Below are positions 9,480-21,200 of a stretch of DNA of 64,000 nt, one piece after another. This DNA comes from Closterium sp. NIES-65 (Eukaryota > Streptophyta > Zygnematophyceae > Desmidiales > Closteriaceae). The DNA is taken from contig CANXME010000520.1 of NCBI GenBank assembly GCA_948144175.1, forward strand, positions 124,001 to 188,000, given 5' to 3'. The notes under the pieces are model-generated. The model was not told the origin of the DNA. It saw only the letters and a list, made by a program, of their open reading frames with translations, and searched no databases. The position numbers and the translations under genes were made by a program. Numbering within the stretch: position 1 is the first letter of the stretch; every line of letters starts with the position of its first letter.

Positions 9480-10200
9480 TACACTGCGTCGCGCTGCCCC
9501 GCGCACGCCCTGCCTTGCCCTACGCCGGCGCCCTGCCCTGCGCCAGCGCCCTGCCCTGCACCAGCGCCCTGCCCCGCGCCGGCGCCCTGCCCTGCGCCAG
9601 TGCCTTGCCCTGCGCCGGCGCCCTGCCCTGCGCCAGCGCACTGCCCTGCGCCAGCACCCTGCCCTACGCCGGCGCCCTGCCCTGCGCCGGCGCCCTGCCC
9701 TGCGCCAGCGCCCTGCCCTGCGCCAGCGCCCTACCCTGCGCCAGCGCCCTGCACTGCGCCAGCGCCCTGCCCTGCGCCGGTGCCCTACCTTGCGCCAGCG
9801 CCCTGCCCTGCGCCAGCGCCCTGCCCTGTGCCAGCGCTCTGCCCTGCGCAAGCGCCTGCGCCCTGCCCTACGCCCGCGCTGCTGCCCAGCGTGTCGCATC
9901 CTACGGCAGCCCGCGCGTCGCGCGCTGCTGCTCCGCGCGTCGTGCCCTACGGCAGCCCACGAGTCGCGCGCTGCTGCCTCGCGCGTCGCGCTCTGCTGCA
10001 GCCCGTGCGTCGCACCCTAAGGCAGCCCGTCGTGTCACGCACTGCTACAGCCTGCGCCAGCGCCCTGCCCTCCGCCAGCGCCCTGCCTTGCGCGCGCTGG
10101 CGCCCTGCCGTGCGCCAGCGCCCTGCCCTGCGCCCGCGCCCTGCCCTGCGCCAGCGCCCTGCCATGCGCCAGCACCCTGCCCTGCCCCAGCGCCCTGTCA
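9480..10200 (+). repeat. 18-bp repeat leader of C
   Basis: More than 25 copies of an 18-bp unit (core CCCTGCCCTGCGCCAGCG), with a diverged middle at about 9870-10045. The open frames on both strands are by-products of the repeat. The position matches the GC-rich leaders of the other copia copies, but the unit differs. Confidence 0.85.
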
Positions 10201-10439
10201 AACCCTAAATTAATTTGGAATAATAATATTATTTAAAAAAAGGCCCTAGGTGCTTTTGCCCTAGGAGCTACTGCCTGCTGCTGCCTACTACTGCCCTCCT
10301 ATGGTCGGGCGCTGCCCTGCTCTGGCCGCGCGCCGCCCTGCTCTGGCTGCAGGCCGCCCTGCTGCTCTTACTGCTGCTGCTGCTACTCGTGCTACTGCCT
10401 TCACTCCGTACTGCCCTAGAAGTCGCGCTCCTTCTAGCT

Positions 10440-10873
10440 TGCACGCCATGACTTCCCTTTGTCGTACCGGTGGGAGTGGTGACGGCGGTGGCAGCAGTGG
10501 GAGTGGTGGCGGCCGTAGTAGCAGTCACCCTGACGCTGTTTGGTGCGGAGTGTCTGGCGGTGGCCAGATGCAGCTACGGGGGCGTCCGACCCTTATGCCC
10601 CGGCAACTTCGTGAGTGGCTTTACTAGCATGGGCCGTCTCCGAGTCCGGGTCGCTGCCTGTACATCATTCGTACAGGTCCTTGAGCTAGTGAGACCTATG
10701 GGACACCTGGTCACGCACAGTCCGGCTGCTTCGCCTAATTGACTGACGCCTGGCACAAAGAGTTTGGCGACGAGGCTGAGATCCCCCCTGGCTTGAGCTA
10801 CTTAGGTCGGGCGTTGCTGTCTTTGCTTTAGAATATGATGCCATCCTTACTGCCATATCTGCTTTGCTCGGAG
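10440..10873 (+). pseudogene. Gag C-terminal remnant of C
   Basis: Starts in a shortened Gly/Ser-rich tract and continues into decayed versions of the conserved regions QLREW, the Cys-His motif and LTDAWxxxF, then ends at the B insertion. The N-terminal Gag domain found in A, B, E and F is missing, apparently deleted. Stops fall after QLREWLY and in the Cys-His region. Confidence 0.7.
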
Positions 10874-11003
10874 TGTGAGAAGAATGAACAGGAATGGAAT
10901 GACTAAGTCAGAGTTGGGTACAAATACAACCCTAGAAAGCTGTACCCCATATGTGCTACCCCACTATAGCCTACAAACATGCATCAGCTATGATAATCTG
11001 ACA
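10874..11003 (-). repeat. 3' LTR of copia B
   Basis: 130 bp with TG..CA ends, identical over 120 bp to 18178-18297. The polypurine tract ATGGGGGTG follows inside the element at 11004-11012 on the minus strand, with its pairing partner at 11021-11028. Confidence 0.93.
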
Positions 11004-11214
11004 CACCCCCATAGGCAAAGTGGGGGAGAACAAGGGGTCACAAGACCAGTCAAGCAAAGCAAAGTAAAGCAAGCTCAGGGTGGATCACAAAGTCACCACA
11101 CAGTCCGAGCACAAGAGCAGGGCCAGAGGCCAGTTCACATGCAGGAGTACAGACATATATATAAAACTAGACAAGCAAGAGCAGGTATATATATATGTCA
11201 CAGTACAAGTGAAG

Positions 11215-14200
11215 TCAAGAGGAGAGCAAGTGAGGCAAGACAGGCACAAGACCCAGCTGGGTGCAAAAGCGCTGATGGTCACAAGGCGCGAGTGCCTTGG
11301 TGAACACATCAGCAGTGTTGGCCTCAGAGGCCACGTACGCAAGTCGCAACTGACCACGCTGCTGCAGCTCACGAGCAAGGAAGTAGCGGAGAGCAATGTG
11401 CTTCGTTCTGTGCTCTAAGCGCTGCTCTCGACACAAGGCCAGCATGGCCTTGTTGTCTACGTACAGCACTGGAGGAGAACGAGGCGGCTCTCCAAGGTCA
11501 ATCAGCAGGTAGGTGAGCCAGCGAAGCTCCTGTGCAGCCATGGCCCCGGCGTAGATCTCAGCCTCACAACTGGAGCCAAGAACCGAAGACGAGCGAGTAG
11601 ACCGCCACGAGACAGAGCCGGAACCAAGGCTGAAGGTGTAACCCTGTGACGACCGCTGCGTAGCCTGGTCGTCAGCCCAAGAAGCGTCCGCGTGGCCGGT
11701 AAGGACCACTGGACTCCGCCCTCCAAGCACTAGCCCCATGCCCGACGTACTCCACATGTAGCGCAATACCCTCTTCGCTGCAGCCATGTGCTCTGGTCTG
11801 TGTCTCCTAGGAGCAACATAGCGTGCAAGAATGCTCAGAGGGTATGCAAGGTCAGGTCGTGTGCAGGTCATCAGGTACATGAGGCAGCCAACAAGCTCTG
11901 CATACGGACCACTCGACTCTACGGACTCATCCGAAGGCAGAGCTGAGAGTGAGTGGCGAGTAGGCAGAGGAGTGGCCTGAGGCGAGGAGTACGTGAAGCC
12001 AAAGCGCTGAAGGACCTGCTGCACCATGTGTGACTGAGTCAAGGTAATGGTGCGGCGTGCTCTGTCCCGAGTGATCTGCAAGCCAAGGTAGCTGCGCAGT
12101 TCACCCAGGTCTGTGCACGTGTGTCTCTTCAGCAGCTCGGACTTCACGTAGGCGAGTCCAGCAGTGTCCGCTGTGGCAAAGACCAAGTCGTCGACGTACA
12201 CGAGGATGTAGAACGGCGGCAGGGAAGTGTCGGTGCGAAGAAACAGCGACGGGTCAGCAGTAGAAGGAGCAAACCCAAGGGCCGCAAGCGTAGTCCTCAG
12301 TGTGTCGTGCCACTCACGCGGTGCCTGGCGGAGACCGTAGACTGGCCGTCGGAGGCTCCACTGGGTGCCAGGAGGGAAAGTCCCAGTGAAGCCAGGTGGA
12401 CGGCGAAGCCAGATCTCCTCGTGCAGGCTACCCTACAAGAACGCAGTGCTGAAGTCGAGAGAGTGAAGCTCGTAGTCGCGCTGAGCGGCTATGTGCAGCA
12501 GCACCCGAAGAGTAGTCATCTTCGGGGTGGGAGAGAAGGTCTAAAAGTAGTCAACTCCCTGCCGCTGGCTGAAGCCACGAGCAACGTACCGTGCCTTGAA
12601 GACAGGTGGAGAGCCCGGCGGCCGCTTCACCCTGAAGATCCACATGCCACTGACGATGTTCGCCCCAGGAGGGGGAACCGCGTCAACGTAGGTGCCTGTG
12701 GACTTCCAGGAAGCCATCTCTGCATCCATAGCTGCCTGCCACTGAGAGGAGTAGGGACCCTCTACGGCCTCCGCGTAAGAACGCGGAGTCGGGATGTCTA
12801 GTGCATGCGGGTCTCCCTCAGGGGCAAGCAGTACAGATGCGAGATGAGGTGAAGCAGCCGCTAGACACTGTAACTCCTCCTGCCTGTCCTCTAGGACGTC
12901 CGTGCCAAGAGCACACTCACCCCCGACGGACGGAGGACAGACAGACGCAGACTCAGCAACAAGACTAGCAGCGTAGTCGAGACGACAGCGAGCAGCAAAG
13001 TCGACGAGCTCAGCAACAAGAGCAAACGCAGCAGTGGATTCAAAAGAGGGGTCAGTGACGACAGTAGCAAGCAGACGCGTGACAGTAGGACTGGCAGCAC
13101 GAAGAGAGTCCGACTCAGGGTCGGCAAGCGCACGAAGAGAGGACTCAGGAGCAGAAGGCAAAGGGGCACGCAGAGGAGCAGTGGACGGACGTAAAGACAT
13201 CCGGTGCGTGCCAGGGACCGGAGGAGGACGCTGACGTGAACTGCGACCACTAGCGCGAGCAGCACGAACAGGCGACGCGGGACGAGACGCAGGCTCACGA
13301 CGCTCAGCAAGACCTCCAGTAGGACCAGTGTAAGGAGATGGAGCAGGCAGTGGAGAGGAAGGCTCCAGCAGGGACTGCGACTGGACAGGCGGTGGACCCT
13401 CTACTGGAGGAGAAAGACCAAGAACCTGCTGCAGGAGCGGAACGAAGTACGGCCGAGGCCGCGCGGCAGCTCCAGACTCAGCAGGGACAGCACCACCACC
13501 CTCAGCGACAGCACTAGCGCCACCCACACCTCCAGCGGCAGGACCAACAGCATTAGGCTCAGCACCAACGCCCTCAGCAGCTCCAGCTCCAGGAGGACCC
13601 GCAGGTCCAGCAGCTCCGGGACCGGCAGCAGCTCCGGGACCGGGACCGGCAGAAGCTCCAGCTCCAGCTCCAGCAGCACCTCCAGACTCAGCAGCACGCC
13701 TCCAGCGGCGAGCGAACCACTCGCGCAGCTCCTGTGGAGAGAGGGGCTCCAGGCGAGACGCAGCAGCAGGAGAAACCCCAGGCTCAGCAGCTCCAGACGC
13801 AGCACCCCCAGGCTCAGTAGCTCCCAGCACAGCACCCCCAGGCTCAGCAGCTCCCGACCCAGCACCCCCAGACCCAGCACCTCCAGGCACAGCACCCCCC
13901 GGCTCAGCACCCCCAGGCTCCGCACCCTCCGCAGTAGCACCCTCAGGCCCAGCACCCCCAGCAGTAGCACCCCCAGGCTCAGCACCCCCGCGCACAGCAC
14001 CCCCAGAGTCAGCACCCCCAGACTCAGCACCCGCAGCAGCACCAGAGTCACCAGTAACCTCGACCGGGTCAACGGCGTCTACCTGGGACACACCTGAGGG
14101 GGCAGGAACCTGAGGGGGGAGGGGGTCTACCGGGGGGGGAACCGGCACAAGGAAGTCCGGGGGAGGGGGGAGGGAAGGAGTGCGGTAGGGGAAGAGACGG

Positions 14201-16020
14201 TAGAAGGGGACTGACTCGTCGAACGTGACGTCCTGGGAGGACAGAACACGACGAGAGGAGGGGTGGTAAAACTGCCACCCTGGGGCGTCAGTGGGGAAGC
14301 CAAGGAAGACACAGGGAGCAGCACGAGGGGACAGCTTGTCCGCAGACAAGTCGCGGACAAACGCCCGAGATCCCCAGACACGGAACACAGACGCATCGCC
14401 AACCTTCCCCGTCCACAGCAAGGCTGGGGACATCGCAGGTCGAGAGACCCGGGGGTGAAGGTTGAGCTGATGCGCCGCGTACCTCACCGCAAACGGCCAC
14501 AGAAAATGGGGGGCAGCCGCATGCATCATGGACGTACGAGCGACATCCATGACCATGCCAATGCGGCGCTCAGCAATCCCATTTTGCTGTGGTGAGTCCG
14601 GAAGCGTGAAGGTCTGGCGGATCCCCCGTGCACGACAGTAGTCTCGGAGAAGGCGAGAAGAGAACTCTCCGCCTCTGTCCGAGTGCAGACGCAGAACAAG
14701 AAAGTCCGAGCCGAAGCTCTTCCTGAGCTGGAGACGAGCCTCGCGGATCCAGTCGATCAGCACCTCAGTGACCGCACCCTTGCTGCGCAAGGGGAGGACT
14801 GTGGTGTAACGCGAGTAGTCGTCAACCACCAACAGGAAGTAGCGCTCGTGACCCTGCCCACGGACGGGGGCTGGGCCCCACACATCCATGTGAAGCGTCT
14901 GCAGGGGAGCCTCTGTCGGGGGGAAGTGGGAGGAGTGAGGAGTAGCCCGGAGGCGACCCTCGACACAGGGGACACAGGAAGGTCCTGGCCCGGAGGGGAG
15001 AGGAGGGAGAGACTGGGGAAGACCAGAGACAAGGACACGGGAAGCCATGCTCCGAAGACGGGGCAAGGAGGGGTGGCCAAGACGGTGGTGCCACAGGAGA
15101 GTCTCGTGAGACAGGAGGCGACAAGAACAGGGGGCAGACTCAGGACCTGACCGGGACGCAGCAGCAAGCACCTGACCTGACGCAGCCACCTGACCAGACG
15201 CAGGGACAGGAGGAGACTCAACTGTCAGGGTGTAGAGACTCGACCCCGGCCGACGCGAGAGCGTGGCCAGGTGTCGGCCTGTGCGTGCCTCCGTGCAGTG
15301 GGTCACCCGCTGACTCGCGGGAGTGAACTGGTGAACCCCCACATCCTGCAGGTCCGCGCCACTAACCAAGTTCGTAGAGAACGAGGGAAGGTACAGACCA
15401 GACAGGGTGCCCGAAGGGGCAGCCGGACACGGGAGGACAGTGGAGAAGCGAGACAGGACAGGACCCCTAGAGGGGTCAGCAAGGGAGACTGCAACCAGCC
15501 GGTCGAGCGGCGTAAGGGTAGTGCGGTCTCGAAAGAAGGAGCGAGAAGCCCCGGAGTCAAGTGTGAAAGTGAGGGAGGACGAGGACGACGCAGTACCTGA
15601 GAGCGCAGTCTCACCAGTACCTGAGAGCGCAGACGCACTGGCACCTAGAGCAGCAGCCTCACAAGCACCTAGCGCAGCAGTACCAATGCCCGGGTCGGGC
15701 TGGAAACACCGGTAACCCTCATTCTCCTCACTATTAGTCACAGCATACATAGCAGCAAGGATAGCATCAAAATCAAGATCAAAGATCGCTACACCAGCCC
15801 TAAGAAGCTCATCCCAGCGAGGGATCTCAGTAGCCCCAGGGAACTGCTGACGCCAAGCGTCCGTCAGGCGGCCAAAGCAGCGCTGGGCAGCGTGGGCACC
15901 CCCACACTGCTCACCCGCGCGGTCGCCGGAACGAAGAACGTAGGTGCAGGGACCAGTACCCCCACCCCTCTGACGCCCAGCGTACCACTCACGAAGCTGC
16001 TGAGGCGAAGGGATGTCCCG
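11215..16020 (-). pseudogene. Copia B pol: protease, integrase, RT and RNase H
   Basis: Begins in the frame after the gag frameshift, with the sequence before the Cys-X13-Cys-X3-His-X4-Cys motif, then protease (DSG intact), integrase (D, D and E present), the Ala/Gly linker, reverse transcriptase with YVDD, and RNase H to the natural end at 11215. Two nonsense codons, each a TAG where A has CAG, lie at 12541-12543 (Gln after VDYF) and 12433-12435 (Gln after TAFL). Both fall within reverse transcriptase. B retains the RNase H Gln codon that is TAG in A. Confidence 0.9.
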
Positions 16021-17125
16021 CCGAGCGCTGCTGCTGCTGCCGCTGCGAGCGCTGGCCACCACCACCGCCGCTACGCTGCTGGGTACCACCCTGACCAGCT
16101 CCACCTCCTCCACCACCACTGCCTCCTCCGCCGCCGCCTCCACCGCCTCCACCTCCGCCGCCTCCACCTCCGCCGCTGCCTCCACCACCACCGCTGGCAC
16201 CACTACCACCGTCTCCGCCGCTGCTGCCACCACCACCACCACCACCACCCCCGCCACCAGTCCCGCCGCCACCCCCACTCCCTCCGCCGCCACCGCCGCT
16301 ACCACCATCGCCCCCTCCAGCTCCACCCGCGCCCTTGCCCCCCTTGCCCTTGCTGGAGCGACGTCTCCCACTAGGGGGAGACGCCGCGCCGACCGACTCA
16401 AGACCAAGCAGGTCGGCAGCAGCAGCAGAGGCAACAGAGGGCAGCAAGGGGGAAGGAGAGCACCCCTCAAAGATGGGGGTGCGAGGGTCACCACGAGAAG
16501 CACCTACAGCGACTATGCTCTTCTCCGCTGCGAGGAGGGCCTTCTCGAGGAGGTCGACGGTGAGGGTGGTGGGACAGACTGCGAGAAAGTGGTCCCTGAC
16601 GACGCGAAGGGAGTCAGGGAGGCGCGCGACTACGTAGTAGAGAGCGATGTACATGGGGGGTGGGTTCTTAGCGCAGAACTCAGCAGGAAGGGCGGCGCGG
16701 TAGCGAGTGTCACTAGTGCGGAGGTGCGTAATGAGATCAGCGACAGTGGGAAAGGCAGAGAGGTCAGGAAAGAGGTAGGGAAGCATGAGACGGCTCACTG
16801 CAGCAGTGGCAGGGGAGGAGTAGCGCGCAACTACAGCGTCGTACAAGGTCTGAGCACTCTTGTACTGACTTAAGTGCGCACGCTCAGAGGTAGGGAGGTG
16901 GCGACGCACAGCAAGACGTGCAGCAGCATCGCGAGTGGCCCACTGAGAGCGGACAGTGGGATCAGCATCAGCAGCAGGAGTAGGAGAGGCGCCAGAGGTG
17001 AGGTCAAAGAGAGAAAGGCTGTCAGCCCTGTCGCACTGTAAGAACAGCTGCAGGTCGTCTAACCAGACCTCAAAATCAATGGCGCGACCCTCAGCGTCAA
17101 AAGCTAGGACACTAGGGGTAGCCAT
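15989..17125 (-). pseudogene. Copia B Gag, frameshifted at its end
   Basis: Starts at the shared Met-Ala-Thr-Pro ATG. The structured Gag domain is intact, followed by the basic Gly/Lys segment and a long polyglycine tract. Compared with E there is one extra base near 16018-16024, after the Gln run, that throws the frame out before the Cys-His motif and ends at 15989. A has no frameshift here, so this is damage rather than a programmed gag-pol shift. Confidence 0.88.
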
Positions 17126-17214
17126 GACGACGACAGCGAAGCAGTGCAAGCAGTAGGGGAAGAGCACGCAGTGACAGTGCGACTGTGCTCACCAGGCAAG
17201 GCAGGCCGGGAAAC

Positions 17215-17900
17215 TCTGCAGAAGGGCGGCTCGGCGACTCAGCGACTCGGCTGCTGGGCGGCTCGGCTCCCGGGCGGCTCGGGTGCAGGGCGGCTCGGCG
17301 CTCGGGCGGCTCGGCGGCAGGGCGGCTCGGGTGCAGGGCGGCTCGGCTCCCGGGCTGCTCAGCGGCAGGGCGGCTCGGGTGCAGGGCGGCTCGGCTCCCG
17401 GGCGGCTCGGCGGCAGGGCGGCTCGGGTGCAGGACGGGGCCGGGACAGGGGACGGCGGGGCCGTTAGGGTGCAGCGGCGGGGCCGGCAGGGTGCAGCGGC
17501 GAGGCCGTGACAGGGGGCGGCGGGGCCGTCAGGGTGCAGCGGCGGGGCCGGCAGGGTGCAGCGGCGGGGCCGGGACAGGGGACGGCGGGGCCGTCAGGGT
17601 GCAGCGGCGGGGCCGTCAGGGTGCAGCGGCGGGGCCGGTAGGGTGCAGCGGCGGGGCCGGGACAGGGGACGGCGGGGCCGTCAGGGTGCAGCGGCGGGGC
17701 CGACTGGTGCAGTGGCAAGGCCGTCAGGGTGCAGCGGCGGGGCCGTGACAGGGGACGGCAGGGCCGTGACAGGGGACGGCGGGGCCTTTAGGGTGCAGCG
17801 GCGGGGCCGACAGAGGTGCAGCGGCGGGGCCGGCAGGGTGCAGTGGCGGGGCCGGGAGTAGGACGGCGGGGCCGTTAGGTGACGGGGCCTGCTGCAGCGA
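17215..17900 (-). repeat. GC-rich repeat leader of B
   Basis: GGCGGCTCGG-type repeats (about 17220-17430) pass into longer units containing GGCGGGGCCG and GGGTGCAGC (about 17440-17850). Same position and composition as the A leader, but a different unit order and copy number. Confidence 0.8.
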
Positions 17901-18129
17901 CGAAGAGGCCGCGCGGCCGACGTGAGGGCGGCGCGGCGTGGCAGAGCCGAGAGGGCGGCGCGGCGCGGCCGTAAGGCCAGCGCGGCGTGGGGCCCGGGCC
18001 GCGCGCGCGAAAAAAAAAAAGTCGCGCGCGCGACTCTCGGGGCGCCACAAGGGCAGCGCGACAAGCACTAGGGGGAGCACGCCTCGGGGAGAATAGGGCG
18101 CGCTCCGGGCAGGAAAAAAAATCGTGGGT

Positions 18130-18177
18130 GGGCCCTTAAAAAATAAACGGTCCTTAGGAGGGACCCGCTCTATACCA
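18130..18177 (-). promoter_or_regulatory. Primer-binding site and hairpin of B
   Basis: Minus strand TGGTATAGAGCG (18166-18177), then a GGTCC/GGACC stem with a 7-nt loop (18149-18165), then GGGCCC (18130-18135). The stem sequence differs from that of A (GTTCCC/GGGAAC), but pairing is kept. Confidence 0.8.
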
Positions 18178-18297
18178 TGTGAGAAGAATGAACAGGAATG
18201 GAATGACTAAGTCAGAGTTGGGTACAAATACAACCCTAGAAAGCTGTACCCCATATGTGCTACCCCACTATAGCCTACAAACATGCATCAGCTATGA
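18178..18297 (-). repeat. 5' LTR of copia B, outer end lost
   Basis: 120 bp identical to 10874-10993. The outermost 10 bp, ending TCTGACA on the plus strand, are missing, and C coding sequence starts immediately. The loss removed the target duplication, so it happened after insertion or during faulty integration. Confidence 0.9.
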
Positions 18298-21200
18298 GTG
18301 ACTGTCACTTTTGTGTGCAGTACGACCCTGGTAAAGAGGTTGCTGCTCTAGGTGCTAGTGAGGCTGCTGCCTTAGGTGCTAGCGAGTCTGCTTCCTCAGG
18401 TACTGCGCTTGCTAAGGCCTTGCACACCTTCACACTTGACTCAGGCGCTTCCTGCTGCTTCTTCCATGACAGTACTGCACTCACACCACTCCCCGCACCT
18501 ATTGCAGTCTCTCTGGCTGACCCTTCAAGGGGCCCAGTTCTTGCACGGTCCACCACTGTGCTTCCGTGCCCGGCGGTTCCGTCTGGCTCACTGACACGCT
18601 TCCACCTCCCCTTGTTCTCTACAAACTTGGTAAACAGCGCAGTTCTCCAGGACCACTGGGTTGACACCTTTACCCCTGGAGGACAGCGTGTGCCGATCTG
18701 TACGTGCTCCCGGACCGGCCGCCACCTGGCCACGTTTACCCGTCGGCCAGGGTCGAGTCTTTACATACTGACGACTGTGTCTCCTCGGGTAGCTGCTCTC
18801 GGTCAGGTGTCTGCGTCATGTCTAATAGCCTCCCCCTGTGAGTGTCCCTCCCTGTCGCACCAGACTCTTCTCTGGCACCACCACCTGAGTCACCCCTCCT
18901 TGCCACGTCTCCGTGGCATGCACCGTTGCCTCCTTGTGTCTGGTCTTCCCAGGTCTCTCCCTCCCCTCCCTGCCTCGCCTGCGCCGCCCTGCCTTCCTTG
19001 CGTCGAGGGGCGGTAGCGCGCCGCTCCTCACTCCTCCTCGTTTCCCCCGACAGAGGCTCCTGTGCAGACCCTCCACCTGGACGTGTAGGGCCCAGCCCGC
19101 GTTCGTGGACAGAGCGGTGAGCGGTAATTCTGTTGGTTGTCGACGACTACTCGCGGTACACCACAGTCTTCCCCTTGCGCACCCAGGGTGAGGTCCCTGC
19201 TATCCTGATCCCTTGGATTCGAGCCGTTCGTCTCCGGCTCTGCCGCAGGTTCCGCCAGGTCCATCCTGTCCCGCGTCTGCACTCTGACAGAGGTGGTGAG
19301 TTCACCTCCGACCTCTTGCGGGCCATCTGTCAAGGGGAGGGCATCGAGCAGTCGTTCACGCTTCCGGGTTCACCACAGCAAAATGGGGTTGCTGAGCGCC
19401 GCATTGGCTTAGTCATGGAGGTCGCTCGTACCTCCTTGATTCATGCGGCGGGTCCCCATTTTCTGTGGCCGTTTGCGGTCCAATACGCCACGCAGCAGCT
19501 CAACCTCTGGCCCTGTGTCTCCTTGCCAGAGACCTCGCCCACACTGCGTTGGACGGGGGAGGTTGGCGATGCGTCGGATTTCCGGGTCCGGGGTGCTCGT
19601 GCCCTTGTCCGCGATACGTCCGCGGACAAGCTCTCCTCCTGCACCATTCCCTGTGTCTTCCTTGGCTTTGTCCCTGACGCGCCTGGCTGGCAGTTTTACC
19701 CCCCCACCTCGAGCCGTGTCTTCCCCTCTCAGGACGTCACCTTTGACGAGTCGGTTCCTTTCTATCGTCCCTTCCCCTACCGCACTGCCCCTCTCCCTTC
19801 CCCGCCGCTTTTCCTCGCTCCAGGTCCCCCTCCGGTAGACCCCCTCCCCCCTCAGGGTCCTGCTCCTTCAGGTGTGTCTCAGGTAGACCTGCCCCCCTTA
19901 GGTGAGCCTGTAGAGGTCACTAGCGACTCAGGTGCTGCTACGGGAGGTGCTGCCGGGGCTGCTGCTTCTGGGGGTGCTGAGCCTGCGCGTGAGGTGCTGG
20001 GGAGTGCGGAGCCTGGGGGTGCTGAGCCTGGGGGTGCTGAGCTTGCGGCTGCGGAGTGTGGGGGTGCTGAGCCCGTCCGTGAGGTGCCGGGGGGGTGCGG
20101 ATCCTACGGGTGCTGAATCTGCTGGCGTTCCTCTGGGTCTCGTTTCACGACGCGGGCCTGTCTCACCAGAGCAGGCACGAGAGTGGCTTGCGTCGTGTAC
20201 CCGCCTGAGGATTCGTGCTGCTAGAGCTGCTTGTCGTGGAGGTGCTGGGAGTGCTGGTGTCTCTGGTCCTGGAGGTGCTCGTACTGGAGGTACTGTAGCT
20301 GACAGAACTGGTACTGCTCCTAGAGCTGGAGGTGTCGGTTCTAGGGGTGCTGCTGCTGCAGGTATTGGGGCTGGAGGCCCTGGAGCTGGTGTTGTCGACC
20401 CTCGCGTTGGAGACCCTAGAGCTAGAGGTGCCGGTTGTGGGGGTGCTGCTGTTGGAGGTACTGGGGCTGGAGGCCCTGTCGCTGGTCCTGTCGACCCTGG
20501 AGTTGGGGACCTTGGGGTTGGAGGTGTCGGTTTTGGGAGTGCTGCTACTGGTGGCGTTGGAGCTGGAGGTAGTGCTGATGGAGTCGCTGGAGCTGGAAGT
20601 GCTGCTGCTGGAGGCGCTGGAGCTGGAGGTTCTGGAGCTGCTGGAGATGCTGGAGTTGGAAGTTCTGGAGCTGCTCAAGGCACTAGAGCTGGAGGTGCTG
20701 CTGCTGAAGTCACTAGAGCTGGAGGTGCTGCTGCTGGAGGCGCTGGAGCTTGAGGTTCTGGAGCTGCTGGAGGCGCTGGAGCTACTGGTACTGGTGGCAC
20801 TGCGACGTCGCGAATGTTTTTCGCTCCGCCATCACCGTCCTCTCTGCCACCGCCTGACTCCGTGCTTCGCCAGTTTCTTAGCCTCCCGTCTTCTACTGGC
20901 CTCCCATTACAGCCCGGCGCACCAGTGCTTGCTCCTTCTCCTTACACTGAGCAGACAGACTCACTTACAGAGCGTTGTGAGCCTGCATCTCGTCCTGTCT
21001 CGCCTGTTTGCGCGCATCGCACTGGTCGTCGTGTTCCTCATTGAGCATCCACCTCCTGTCCCTGGTACGCACGCTATGGCACTTCGTCCTTCCTCTGTTC
21101 CACAACGTGTTCCCCTACCGTCTCCTACTGCGTCTTCTCTGCATGACGTTCAGGACCCTGAGTCTGACCTGGTTCATGCTGCTCACCCTACTGTCACGCG

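Larger units (their letters stand above)
10874..18297 (-). mobile_element. Copia element B, inserted in C
   Basis: A minus-strand copia very close to A (same LTR type, leader and gag-pol). The left LTR (10874-11003) is complete. The right one (18178-18297) lacks its last 10 bp and runs straight into C coding sequence, so no target duplication remains. The shared 120 bp of the LTRs are identical, which suggests a recent insertion. gag-pol carries one frameshift and two nonsense codons. Confidence 0.92.

Noticed and set aside
9450..10200. CRISPR-like array at 9480-10200 or in the GC-rich leaders
   Set aside because: Units are contiguous without unique spacers, variable in length, and lie at a fixed position inside retrotransposons in a eukaryotic setting.
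9457..10213. Overlapping open frames on both strands over the 18-bp repeat at 9480-10200
   Set aside because: Low-complexity translation of an untranslated leader; the same positions in other copies have no conserved protein.
15989..16503. Programmed frameshift between gag and pol in B
   Set aside because: A and F have gag and pol in one frame, so the B shift is a one-base lesion.
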